A stretch of DNA of 59,741 nucleotides from Nanobdellota archaeon (lineage in GTDB: Archaea > Nanobdellota > Nanobdellia > Parvarchaeales > Parvarchaeaceae): contig JAJZWM010000002.1 in NCBI GenBank assembly GCA_021846665.1, forward strand, positions 1 to 59,741, written 5' to 3'. Position 1 is the first letter of the stretch; each line of letters begins with the position of its first letter. Under the pieces are notes generated by a model that searched no databases, was not told the origin of the DNA, and worked only from the letters and a program-made list of their open reading frames with translations. Below, in pieces: positions 1 to 9,587 of this stretch. Position numbers and translations under genes: made by a program.

Positions 1-60
1 TTTACGATTTACCCATCAAAGGTATCCTGCGACGAAACATGGGGATCAAACACCACTTAA
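1..60 (+). CDS. possible 3' end of a CDS truncated by the window start (...FTIYPSKVSCDETWGSNTT*)
   Basis: Frame 1 is open from nt 1 to TAA at 58-60 and is followed by consecutive T-runs typical of an archaeal terminator. Confidence 0.3.
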   Translation, partial: FTIYPSKVSCDETWGSNTT

Positions 61-72
61 GTATAATTCTAA

Positions 73-112
73 TGCTTTTTGCATGTTTTTTATGCTTTTT
101 TTAATGATTTTT
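73..112 (+). terminator. multi-T-tract archaeal-type terminator
   Basis: Four successive T-runs (76-80, 86-91, 96-102, 108-112) separated by short ATGC/GCATG spacers, just after the stop at 58-60. Confidence 0.4.
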
Positions 113-208
113 GAGCTTTGTTTTCTACCTTTATAGAGTATCTAGATTACGCTTAAAGACTAATTATAACGACAGAAAATAGTCAAAATTGTTGATTTTT
201 CTAGTAAA

Positions 209-742
209 TTATCTACTACCATTCTCACTTTCGCCGCAATATATACACCTATCTATGTTTTCCCTATCATATCGGAATTCTCCTGGGCAATTTTCACTTA
301 TAAATAGAGCACCTACAATCTTAGTAGGTTGGCCGTATTTAATAATCTCTTCTATATGGCCATTGATATAACCAAGAGTAATCTTTCCTTTACTTTCTAA
401 GTATTTATGGATATCAATTGTCCATTTAGTTTTAGCTTTTTTAGAGTTTATATAATATATTCCGCCTTTACCATATAAGATACTGTAACCCTTTTCAGGA
501 TTTTGAAGATTGAGGATATATAGATCGCCATTCGGCAAATGCGCTTTATTTTCTAAGTCTCTTAATACACCCTCAAGATAAGAGCCTTCTGCATGTATAG
601 TAGAGTGGTGCTGGGATTTAGGTAATAGGCCTCTATGGAATATTATCCCTCTATTATCGTATTTATTTATCTCAGTATAGGTATTAAAGTCTCTCTTATA
701 TGATGCTTCTACACCACCAATGCACCCTTCTATTCCTGCCAT
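209..742 (-). CDS. hypothetical protein with C-terminal CxxC (CIYCGES)
   Basis: 177-aa ORF, good codon structure, no family recognised. Confidence 0.6.
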   Translation of the reverse strand: MAGIEGCIGGVEASYKRDFNTYTEINKYDNRGIIFHRGLLPKSQHHSTIHAEGSYLEGVLRDLENKAHLPNGDLYILNLQNPEKGYSILYGKGGIYYINSKKAKTKWTIDIHKYLESKGKITLGYINGHIEEIIKYGQPTKIVGALFISENCPGEFRYDRENIDRCIYCGESENGSR

Positions 743-885
743 AATTTATTCTTCTAAATTTATTACTATGTAATACTGAGAGAATAACTGATATAAATAG
801 TTTATTTAGAATTTGATACACTTAAAAACTAAAGAGAATGGGCTAAATTAGTCAAAAATTAACCTCTAAACATTACCTCTGCTGA

Positions 886-1296
886 TTAACTTTTATCAGT
901 AACTTTTTTGAAAAGATCTAGATAAGCTTTTACCTTATCATAAACGCGATCTATTACTGTCTTTAAGTCTTCTAAAGATGCAGCAGATTCAAACATATAC
1001 CCGCTTATATTTCTAAATTTTATAAGTAAGTTAAATGCATCTTTTATTCCATCTAATTCTTTATAGATATCCATAATCTTGTTATCATTTACCACCAAAA
1101 TAAATGCATCTAATATGTTGTGTGTTTTTGGGACCTCTTTGTTTTTTGATAATAGAATAGCTTTCATCCCTATCTCAAGAGCCATTTCTAAACAGTATAA
1201 TGCCCCATCGTAATCCTTTTGCTTTATACCGGCACTAGCCAGATCAAACCATCTAGTAGCGCTCTCCATTGCTTTTTTAGATACTATTCTTTCCAT
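886..1296 (-). CDS. HEPN domain protein (module 1)
   Basis: Helical HEPN pattern (ALYCLEMALEIGMKAILL...KTHNI...RNISGYMF); overlaps the upstream nucleotidyltransferase gene by 13 bp. Confidence 0.75.
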   Translation of the reverse strand: MERIVSKKAMESATRWFDLASAGIKQKDYDGALYCLEMALEIGMKAILLSKNKEVPKTHNILDAFILVVNDNKIMDIYKELDGIKDAFNLLIKFRNISGYMFESAASLEDLKTVIDRVYDKVKAYLDLFKKVTDKS

Positions 1297-1871
1297 TCCA
1301 GCACTAAATTATTACCCATTTTTAGCCAGGTATACCTTATTTTCTTAAGATTACTAATAAATTCACTTAATATTCCATCTTTTTCGTATAAGATTATACC
1401 CTCCTCTAATAATGAAATATAAAATGGTCTAAACTCTGCTAAATCTTCTTTCTTTAAAATAACCTCACTTATGTACAGATATAACCCTTTTGTAACTAAT
1501 TTCTGTCTAATAGAGTCAATTTCCTTAATTATTTGCTCTAATTTATCGAAATATGTTAATACATTTCCATCAACAACGACTAATACATCTATGTCACTAT
1601 AACTATTAAAAGTTCCCCGAGCAATTGATCCAAAAAGCATAATTCCAAGAACATTTTTATCCTGTTTAACTTGATCTACAAATGTTAAGATATAATTTTG
1701 TATATCTACGTCTAATTTCAAAAAATTTACTTTTTTCTTTATAAATTCATTAATAACATCAGAAAAGGTAACTTTTCTATTCGACTTTGCCTGTATCACA
1801 GCCTTTGCATCAACAAGTGTATTATATGCATTTTCATCAAGTAAGGTCTGCTTATATTTTTTATTTCTCAT
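1284..1871 (-). CDS. MNT-type nucleotidyltransferase with N-terminal RHH-like segment (module 1)
   Basis: GSIARGTFNSYSDIDVLVV nucleotidyltransferase motif; N-terminus KQTLLDENAYNTLVDAKAVIQAKSNRKVTFSDVINEFI resembles ribbon-helix-helix. Confidence 0.82.
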   Translation of the reverse strand: MRNKKYKQTLLDENAYNTLVDAKAVIQAKSNRKVTFSDVINEFIKKKVNFLKLDVDIQNYILTFVDQVKQDKNVLGIMLFGSIARGTFNSYSDIDVLVVVDGNVLTYFDKLEQIIKEIDSIRQKLVTKGLYLYISEVILKKEDLAEFRPFYISLLEEGIILYEKDGILSEFISNLKKIRYTWLKMGNNLVLEWKE

Positions 1872-1881
1872 ATGTATTATG

Positions 1882-1896
1882 TATACACTGTGTATA
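1882..1896. promoter_or_regulatory. inverted repeat TATACAC-t-GTGTATA upstream of the MNT-1 start
   Basis: Perfect 7-bp arms, 1-nt spacer, 10 bp upstream of the start codon. Confidence 0.55.
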
Positions 1897-2042
1897 TATA
1901 AAAGTTAGTTCGAATTTAGAACATTTTATTCGGAGATACTAACATACCTTTTAACATAGATTTGATCAAATGCCACTTAATTACAAGGTTATTATGAAAT
2001 TTATACCTAAATAAGCTAAAACTCTAATAATAGAAATAAAGC

Positions 2043-2588
2043 TTACATGGTCTTTACTTCTTTCTTCCTCTCATCTCTTAACTCAAATATAACCGTTTGT
2101 ATCTTCTTAGCTTCATCTACATTCAAGGCCCTAAGATAATTTACGCTTGGTATCCGCCTATTATTTACCATTATCATTCCACCAATAGCAGATATATAAA
2201 GAGAAGTTAATCCAAGAATCCTATCTAATATAGATCTGTTAAGTATAACATCCTGAACCATCTCAAGAGGCAATGAATCTACTGAGTAACCTATTACACC
2301 TCTTCCGCTTATTAGCCTCTTATTTGTTATCCAGTATCTATATTTATTGTAAGATACCATAGAAACGAAAATTCCAATTAGTATAATGGCGACCATAATA
2401 CCAAAGAAGGATATAAGAATATACGGAGTTGGAAGGGGCGGAGTACCGGTTGCTAAAAGTAAGGAACTAAAAGCCGCAATAACAATACCAGCTACAACCA
2501 CTCCAATGAATCTCTGCAGTATGAAACCTTTTTTGTTGGGCCTAACTTCATATTTTACAACTTCTCCCTGCTGCAAAGAAAAAGGCAA
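2043..2588 (-). CDS. membrane protein with bacterial PH-like (DUF304/YdbT-type) domain
   Basis: Two TM segments followed by YRYWITNKRLISGRGVIGYSVDSLPLEMVQDV. Confidence 0.75.
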   Translation of the reverse strand: MPFSLQQGEVVKYEVRPNKKGFILQRFIGVVVAGIVIAAFSSLLLATGTPPLPTPYILISFFGIMVAIILIGIFVSMVSYNKYRYWITNKRLISGRGVIGYSVDSLPLEMVQDVILNRSILDRILGLTSLYISAIGGMIMVNNRRIPSVNYLRALNVDEAKKIQTVIFELRDERKKEVKTM

Positions 2589-2769
2589 TTCTGCTTCTGC
2601 CGCTATTATGATAAGAGGTTTATAAGATATTTAAAGCTTTCTACAGTAATGTGGAAAATAATAAATAAACTACCCATTTATCGTAATTATGACCTTAACC
2701 CCTGATTAAATTTGAAGATTAATTAAAATAGACAAAAAATCGGACAAATAGCTGTTTTGCACGAGTTAT

Positions 2770-3363
2770 CTACGACTTTGAGTCTTTATCCCCTTCCAGC
2801 ACATAGAAATCCGGATAAACATCTTTATAGAGGGCTTTCCCTTTATAATTAATAGGGAAAGTTCTCCATCTGTCTTCTTCAAGTTTTTCTTCATACTTTT
2901 TCTCAAGTACTTCTTCCCATTTTCCGGGTTCATACTCTGTAATATCCGTGGTAAGGCCATGTTTCAAATAACGAGGATCAAATGAGTAAAGACTCAATAT
3001 AAGTACTCTTTTAAAGTTCCTGCGACTAGTGCTGTATAAATCTAATACGTCTATATCGAATTGAGGGACGGTATGAAATTCAGGGTCTGAAGGAACATAT
3101 GTGAGTATAATTTTATAAATCCCTGTTTTAATTGTATCTTTAATGCCGGTTTTAATTTCTGTCCGACGATGGCCAGTGCGATCAACGTTATAACAATTCT
3201 TCTGCAGAAAAACTGACATTTCATATAATTTTCTTATTCTTTCTATTTCCTCGTTTCCGGTGTTAGTCGGACCAACAGACCTGCCACAAATTGGCTTTCT
3301 AACCTCTTTTTCATGTTTATTGTTTTCCTCGCTAATTATACCGTCTAATTTTTCTTTTCCCAT
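2770..3363 (-). CDS. hypothetical protein
   Basis: 197-aa ORF, no family recognised. Confidence 0.5.
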   Translation of the reverse strand: MGKEKLDGIISEENNKHEKEVRKPICGRSVGPTNTGNEEIERIRKLYEMSVFLQKNCYNVDRTGHRRTEIKTGIKDTIKTGIYKIILTYVPSDPEFHTVPQFDIDVLDLYSTSRRNFKRVLILSLYSFDPRYLKHGLTTDITEYEPGKWEEVLEKKYEEKLEEDRWRTFPINYKGKALYKDVYPDFYVLEGDKDSKS

Positions 3364-3560
3364 ATTTTACCTTCTAATATGGTCTAAAACTTTATCTAGA
3401 GTCTCTTTTTCTGGCATTTCCATAGTTTATCTTCTTAAATTCATTACTACGGAGTATTATAGAAAATAGGTTATATAAATACTTTATTGGGGAGGATAAA
3501 AAGATTAAAAACAAGAGTTTAATTGATTAGTCATGTTTTACATCTTGCAAATACTTAAAC

Positions 3561-4100
3561 TTAGGAGTTTAATTCCTTTACACCCTTTTTCTCCCACATT
3601 TTATGGCTATTTTTAATTATATTTTCAGTTGTACTTTCCATCCAAAGAGAATCTACGTATTCTTTGTTTATTTTCAGAACTTTTCCCATTAGACCAACCT
3701 TTTTACCACCAGACTTACTAAATAAAGTTATAGATGCCTTATTTAACGGAATTGTATTCATTAGGATGATTTTTATACCCCTATTAAGCACACTTTTAGC
3801 TATATCATATACCATATAATAAGATAATCCGCTACCTCTAAATCCTTTAGCTACAAAATACCCTATCTCTCCAACATGTTTACTATAATAAATCCCATGT
3901 ACTGTTGTTGGTCTAGTAACATTAAAACTAGCAACTTTCTTTGAATTATAAAAAGCAGTCAATATATAGTTATTAATCTGGCGTCTACTAACTTTTTTGC
4001 CATTTATAATTACTCTAGAGATAACTCTTTCGCTCTGTACTTTTTCTATTTTTACTTCTCTACCATCTTTAAGTTTTATCAACATATCGAAATTAAACAT
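3561..4100 (-). CDS. GNAT-family N-acetyltransferase
   Basis: VGEIGYFVAKGFRGSGLSYYMVYDIAKSVLNRGIKIILMNTIPLNKASITLFSKSGGKKVG pattern. Confidence 0.7.
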   Translation of the reverse strand: MFNFDMLIKLKDGREVKIEKVQSERVISRVIINGKKVSRRQINNYILTAFYNSKKVASFNVTRPTTVHGIYYSKHVGEIGYFVAKGFRGSGLSYYMVYDIAKSVLNRGIKIILMNTIPLNKASITLFSKSGGKKVGLMGKVLKINKEYVDSLWMESTTENIIKNSHKMWEKKGVKELNS

Positions 4101-4202
4101 TATAGATTTATTAACTTACATAATATAGATATATTTTTATTGAGAATTTTATACAGAACTTATTAACTTAGATTTATTTGCTCAAAAATAATAAAATAGT
4201 TA

Positions 4203-5078
4203 ATGGAATTAGAACTTGGTATATTACTAGCGTTAGCTACACTTTTTTTATGGGGTGGCGGAGATTTCCTTATACAAAGAACAACAAGAAAATTTGGAGA
4301 TTGGGAGACTACATTTCTTATTGCAGCAGTAGGTACTGTCATTCTAACACCACTTGCTTATCAGGATATAATAAGGTACCTAAGTTCTGTAACAATAATT
4401 GTAGTATCAATTATAGCTTCGGTTTTTGTGATTGCTGCTTCAATATTTGATTTTGAATCATTAAAAAAGGGAAAAATTGCAGCGGTAGAGCCTCTTCTAG
4501 CCCTGGAAATCCCAACGGTTGCAGTTTTCTCATTTATCTTATTAAACAAAGGATTATCGGCATTCGAGATATTGCTTATTTCTATAGTAATTATTGGTTT
4601 AGTTCTTGTTTCATTAAAGGAATATAATTTCAAGCTATTAAGATCAAAAGGACTTGAAAAGGGGGTGATATTAATGACAATTGCAGCCATTCTTATGGGA
4701 GGAACTGCTTTTTTTATTGGATACGGTTCACGGATAACTAATCCTTTTTTTATAAACTGGTTTATTGATTTAATCATCACTATCTCTATAGCTATTTACC
4801 TTTTCTTTAATGGTAACCTGCACCATCTTATAAGAAATACCCTAAAATTTCCAAAACTTGTACTCACTACCTCTATTTTTGACAATCTTGCATGGATATC
4901 GTTTGCAGCTGCTGTACTTTATATACCGATAACTATAGCAATGACTGTATCCGAAAATTTCATAGTAGTTGCAGTTTTATTAGGCTTAATTATTAATAAA
5001 GAGGCTTTACGATCTCATCAAAAAATTGGATTTATTCTAGCACTTGTTGGAACAGTTATACTCTGCTTATCAATATAA
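4203..5078 (+). CDS. EamA/DMT-family transporter
   Basis: ~10 TM segments in two repeats; terminal GFILALVGTVIL. Confidence 0.75.
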   Translation: MELELGILLALATLFLWGGGDFLIQRTTRKFGDWETTFLIAAVGTVILTPLAYQDIIRYLSSVTIIVVSIIASVFVIAASIFDFESLKKGKIAAVEPLLALEIPTVAVFSFILLNKGLSAFEILLISIVIIGLVLVSLKEYNFKLLRSKGLEKGVILMTIAAILMGGTAFFIGYGSRITNPFFINWFIDLIITISIAIYLFFNGNLHHLIRNTLKFPKLVLTTSIFDNLAWISFAAAVLYIPITIAMTVSENFIVVAVLLGLIINKEALRSHQKIGFILALVGTVILCLSI

Positions 5079-5156
5079 AAGAAAAGAGAGATTTTTATTA
5101 TAGATATAAATACAGATTAAAGATATGTTAAAATTGTTATATTATCAAACTATTTA

Positions 5157-5546
5157 TTATCGATTATATTTCATTAGTTCATTAAGTTTTTCCTCAAATT
5201 CTCTCTTAGATATCTCACCATTTACATATCTTCTCTTTAATATATCTTCTGGACTTTCGTAGTTATACCACCTATAATGAGGTCTGTGATACCTGTATTT
5301 TCCTGGTAAAAACCAGCTTATAATCCATAATATAAAAAGCACACCTAACAATGCGTCAAATGCATTCCAAAATATGTTATGGGAATAATTAAATGGAAAA
5401 GAGATTATAGCTAATATCGCAGCAAAAACAGCTGCAACTATAACAATAAGTATTAAAATACGAAAAATTAAACGAAATAATCCATCAAAAGGATCGAAAT
5501 CATATTGATTAGAAGCCCAATTAGTTTTCTGTGTTTTACTTGTCAT
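5157..5546 (-). CDS. membrane protein with C-terminal SHOCT domain
   Basis: Two TM segments, then SPEDILKRRYVNGEISKREFEEKLNELMK. Confidence 0.75.
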   Translation of the reverse strand: MTSKTQKTNWASNQYDFDPFDGLFRLIFRILILIVIVAAVFAAILAIISFPFNYSHNIFWNAFDALLGVLFILWIISWFLPGKYRYHRPHYRWYNYESPEDILKRRYVNGEISKREFEEKLNELMKYNR

Positions 5547-5865
5547 ATCTTAGAAATGCTTTATAAATTTAAATGATTTATTATAATAAATATAATAATA
5601 TTTTAATATATTTTATATTAAATATATATTTTATTATTAAATCATTTAATTTGATATAAATAATAAATATTTTCATAGATTGTTTTTATTGAGTTATCTA
5701 TTATACATAATATGATATAATAATATAATTTATAATAATTATATAAATAATATTATATTGATATTAGTAATATCTAAATATATGTAAAATTATGAATTCA
5801 TAAATAATGCAATATCTTTCTTTTAATTTAAATGATTCTAGACGCAATAATAAGTATTAATTATC
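5547..5865. other. extremely AT-rich intergenic region
   Basis: ~320 bp between genes; 5581-5640 contains no G or C. Confidence 0.85.
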
Positions 5866-6288
5866 TTATGCTATCAAATGTTTTATTCCTGATATTATAT
5901 CATTCTCATTCAGATTTTCATTAGCGATCTTAAAAACTTCCTCATCAAACTGTTCACTTTTATATTCATGTATAAGTTTATTTCTAATGTCCCTTAACCT
6001 CCTTATCTTCTCGTTTATATTGTCTTTAAAAATTTCTGAAAAAGCTGCGATCAATGATAAATCTTCTCCAACGACTTTTAAATTTAGCTCTTTGTAAAGA
6101 ATAGCGAGTATGTCTATCTCAGTATCGCTTATCAATTGGAGTCTTCTCTCAACAGTGCTTTTAACAAGTATGTTGCTTTTTTTATATTCCTCTTGTGTCT
6201 TTGGTAAAACTTGGGCAAGTTCCTTTGAAAATCTTTCTAAATCCAGAGATTTTTCTAGTATCCTATCCTTTATTGTTTCATTATTCAT
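5866..6288 (-). CDS. HepT-like (DUF86) HEPN protein (module 2)
   Basis: RRLRDIRNKLIHEY carries a canonical RX4HXY motif; overlaps the MNT gene by 4 bp. Confidence 0.82.
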   Translation of the reverse strand: MNNETIKDRILEKSLDLERFSKELAQVLPKTQEEYKKSNILVKSTVERRLQLISDTEIDILAILYKELNLKVVGEDLSLIAAFSEIFKDNINEKIRRLRDIRNKLIHEYKSEQFDEEVFKIANENLNENDIISGIKHLIA

Positions 6289-6797
6289 ACAGTTTTTAAT
6301 GCCTCTCTTAATGTATGCCTTAAATCGGCAGATTTCTTTATTAAAGCAATTGTATAATCATACAAAACAGAACTATTTGAGCAGTATAAAACAACTGCAT
6401 CATTAAAAACGTTGATTTGAACTTCAGCAGGAAGAGAATTGATTATAGAAAGATCTAAGTAATCTTCTCCACCCAAAAATGATACATAATCAGAGTATAC
6501 CTTTGAAGAATCCTCTGATTTATATAATAATAAACCTATATCGACATCTCTGAAATCAGGATCTTTTCTAGCGTAACTGCCAAATAAAATGACTGATAGT
6601 ATCCTATCATCTTTTTTTGACTTTTCTACTATCTTTTCAATTAAGAAATTTATTTTATTTATAGTCTTTGTCCATCTAATCAAAGATTCCTCTGCAGCTT
6701 TACTTATGGCCCCTCTGCCGTAACCAAAACGCTTCATAGCAGTAGCTCTAAATGATTGATCAATTCTTTCTGTAGAATATATCTTTATTTGAGACAT
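6285..6797 (-). CDS. MNT-type nucleotidyltransferase (MntA-like) with N-terminal RHH-like segment (module 2)
   Basis: LFGSYARKDPDFRDVDIGLLL; N-terminus RIDQSFRATAMKRFGYGRGAISKAAEESLIRW is RHH-like. Confidence 0.82.
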   Translation of the reverse strand: MSQIKIYSTERIDQSFRATAMKRFGYGRGAISKAAEESLIRWTKTINKINFLIEKIVEKSKKDDRILSVILFGSYARKDPDFRDVDIGLLLYKSEDSSKVYSDYVSFLGGEDYLDLSIINSLPAEVQINVFNDAVVLYCSNSSVLYDYTIALIKKSADLRHTLREALKTV

Positions 6798-6800
6798 ATT

Positions 6801-6814
6801 AGAACTATAGTTCT
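6801..6814. promoter_or_regulatory. 14-bp perfect palindrome AGAACTATAGTTCT upstream of the MNT-2 start
   Basis: Direct reading; 3 bp upstream of the start codon. Confidence 0.55.
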
Positions 6815-6939
6815 TTTAGTATAAATAATTTATTATAAAGTTATATAAGAATACTTAATTTATTTATAGTAGTATTCTAAGATATAAATCAAAAGCAAAT
6901 AAATAAAACCAATTTAAATAATAATAAGCAATTAAAAGT

Positions 6940-8298
6940 TTACTTTATCTTTGAAAGATCTTCCTTGTAGGTTTCCTTGGAAAGCAAAGCTGAAGATAGT
7001 ATGAATATCTCACCTACTATTATCCCTATCGCTGTAATCCACCAAAAAGAACCTAAAGCCGCATGTAATGTAGTTACGTTTGTAGTATTAGTTAAAGGAT
7101 TCACTGCACCAACTGCTGCTAGTATTATAACTGAACTCCAAGAACCCACTATAAACCCGCCGTTAAATGCTATCCCTACACCAGTGCTCCTTACTCTAGT
7201 AGGGAATTTCTCTGCCAGGTAAGCAGGTATAACTCCATACGCTCCTGTTGTTACAAATGCCAATACTGATGCTAAAAAGCCGGCCATTAATATACCGTAA
7301 GCTCCAGTGAACATCCCATACATTGTTGGAAATGCCAGTATTATTGCTAATCCTGAAAATATATATAATGCTTTCTTCCTTCCAATAAGATCACTTATAT
7401 AACCTGAGGAGAAGTACCCAAGTAATGAAGTTAAAATCGCGACTATAACTATATACAAGAAATCAGGAAAACCTATCCCAAAGAATTCTGGCAAAGTAGT
7501 TGGATAAAATCCTAAAGTTAAACTGTATATCCATGCTATTCCTGTCATTGCAAGTAAACCTACAAAAAATGAGTTTCTATACTGCTTGTTCGAAAAAACT
7601 GTTTTAATTGGATGTGGATCAAGCTTTTTCTTCTTACTTATATCTGACCAAAGATATGATTCAGGCATTCTCAGCCTTATTATTAAACCAACTATTACTG
7701 GTATTATACCTATAAAGAAGAACACTCTCCATCCAGCACCGTAAGCAGCGCTTATAAATGAGCTACCATAAGCTGTCCTTAAAGTAAGATATACTCCTCC
7801 GGCTAGGGCATAACCGATAGGATAACCGCCTTGTAAAAGAGAGCCTATTCTGCCCCTGTATTTTGTATTTACACTTTCTGTCACTATAGAAGAGCTGTTC
7901 CCGTATTCTCCTCCGGCAAATACGCCGGTTATCATTCTGAAAAGCGCAAGAAATATTGGTGCTGCTATACCAATCTGTGCATAAGTAGGCAACAGGCCAG
8001 TCGCAAATATTATAATTCCCAATCCTAATAAGGTAATTACCATTGCCAGTTTTCTTCCTCTTCTATCTGCAAATCTACCGAATATAAGACCACCGACGGG
8101 CCTGAAAACAAGGCTTATGAAATATATTGCAAACGCCCCTATTATAGCTAGGATAAGATCACCAGCTGGGAAAAACAACGTAGCGATCACTGGAACAAGA
8201 AGAAACATTGCGCTTAAGTCATAAGAATCTAGAATCCAGCCTGATAAACCGCCAGCAAATATTCCTTTTAGTTTTTTGCCGTTTATACCCAGTTGCAT
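6940..8298 (-). CDS. MFS transporter (metabolite:H+ symporter type)
   Basis: 12 TM segments; GRFADRRGRKLAM and SDLIGRKKAL MFS motifs. Confidence 0.88.
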   Translation of the reverse strand: MQLGINGKKLKGIFAGGLSGWILDSYDLSAMFLLVPVIATLFFPAGDLILAIIGAFAIYFISLVFRPVGGLIFGRFADRRGRKLAMVITLLGLGIIIFATGLLPTYAQIGIAAPIFLALFRMITGVFAGGEYGNSSSIVTESVNTKYRGRIGSLLQGGYPIGYALAGGVYLTLRTAYGSSFISAAYGAGWRVFFFIGIIPVIVGLIIRLRMPESYLWSDISKKKKLDPHPIKTVFSNKQYRNSFFVGLLAMTGIAWIYSLTLGFYPTTLPEFFGIGFPDFLYIVIVAILTSLLGYFSSGYISDLIGRKKALYIFSGLAIILAFPTMYGMFTGAYGILMAGFLASVLAFVTTGAYGVIPAYLAEKFPTRVRSTGVGIAFNGGFIVGSWSSVIILAAVGAVNPLTNTTNVTTLHAALGSFWWITAIGIIVGEIFILSSALLSKETYKEDLSKIK

Positions 8299-8358
8299 TT
8301 AAATTTCAACATTTTTAAGTATTTAAATATTACTTTTATTAGTAATCTATGGGTATAT

Positions 8359-9081
8359 CTAAATTTTCTCTTTGGAAGTTTTTGCATATACCTTTACAGG
8401 TATATTAGTATCTATATATAATGTAAAATCTTGTTCTTGCAAAAGGTTTCCCTTCTTTTTAGTATCTCCTAAAGATAAGGATATACCTGGAAATATGTGC
8501 CTAAATGATTGTTTTAAGTATTTTAAAGAATAATCTCCATTGGTATCTAATTGTACCAAGGTATTATTATCGTATAGCGCTGTAAATTTAGTTAGATCCT
8601 TGGATGGAATATACTTTAAATCTATCTCAATGCTGTGGATATTTCTCTCTTTATCCATAGAATAAAATTCAAAGTGATTTAAATCTAAAGGCATAAGGCG
8701 AGTTTTATATCTTTTACCTACATCTGGAAGTTTACCATATAATTCATCTTTGCCGTAGTAGTATTCATCACTAGCTATAAGCCAATTGTGTACATTCATT
8801 TTAAGCTTTTTTCTATCGATATATACTATTTCGTCAACCAAAGCCCCATTTTTTATTTCTGGTTTCCAGTAAGCGAAGGAGTGACTCAAATTAAATACTT
8901 GTGCTGAGCGATCACCAGATACAGCATCAATCAAGAGGACTTCTAAGCTCCTATTATGTCCCTTCCTAGTTACCATAAATTGTCCAGGGAACTTTTCCGG
9001 CTGTATGTAATCTAGTTCATCCGGATTATCTACAGGAAGATCTCCCATATCAAATTTTATGGCCTTTATCTTATTTTCCAT
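8359..9081 (-). CDS. hypothetical protein
   Basis: 240-aa ORF, no family recognised. Confidence 0.55.
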   Translation of the reverse strand: MENKIKAIKFDMGDLPVDNPDELDYIQPEKFPGQFMVTRKGHNRSLEVLLIDAVSGDRSAQVFNLSHSFAYWKPEIKNGALVDEIVYIDRKKLKMNVHNWLIASDEYYYGKDELYGKLPDVGKRYKTRLMPLDLNHFEFYSMDKERNIHSIEIDLKYIPSKDLTKFTALYDNNTLVQLDTNGDYSLKYLKQSFRHIFPGISLSLGDTKKKGNLLQEQDFTLYIDTNIPVKVYAKTSKEKI

Positions 9082-9164
9082 TTTATTATATAATTATACA
9101 CGTATTAATAATTATTTCAGAAGATATTTTAGAAAATCCTATATTTAAATCACTCATCGTCATG

Positions 9165-9587
9165 CTACAAATTTTCTTCTATTATGTTATTACACAATTT
9201 AACTGCATTTCTTGTTAGATCTAAGTATTTTAGTGCAAGAGTTTCTAAGTCTTTTTTATCAATGTTATAATTGAAGGTATACCCACTCACCTGTCTATTC
9301 ACAAGTAATTCTGGCAGGAGATATCTTGTAATCTCTCTTATTTCTTCTCTTTTTTCCTTAGATAGTTTTTCTGAGTTTATTATCTTACTGTCCACGATTT
9401 CTATTATGTTGTGCATTTTTGGTGGCTCTACGCGGAATGATAGAAGCAAAGCCTTTAATGCGATCTCGACAGCCATTTCTTCGCTGTACAAAGCCGTATT
9501 GTAAATTTTTTTATCTGCCATTGTCTCCGCAGTCAAAAGCCAATTTTTCGCTATTTTCATAGCTTCTGCCGCTGTTTCTATTCCCAT
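9165..9587 (-). CDS. HEPN domain protein (module 3)
   Basis: ALYSEEMAVEIALKALLLSF..PPKMHNI..RQVSGYTF; paralogous to module 1; 10-bp overlap with the MNT gene. Confidence 0.78.
   Translation of the reverse strand: MGIETAAEAMKIAKNWLLTAETMADKKIYNTALYSEEMAVEIALKALLLSFRVEPPKMHNIIEIVDSKIINSEKLSKEKREEIREITRYLLPELLVNRQVSGYTFNYNIDKKDLETLALKYLDLTRNAVKLCNNIIEENL

Noticed and set aside
2766-2960. 64-aa minus-strand ORF nested in 2770..3363
   Set aside because: Alternative frame of a longer ORF; Lys/Met-rich with no features of its own
4361-4780. 139-aa minus-strand ORF opposite the EamA transporter
   Set aside because: Shadow ORF of a TM-rich gene
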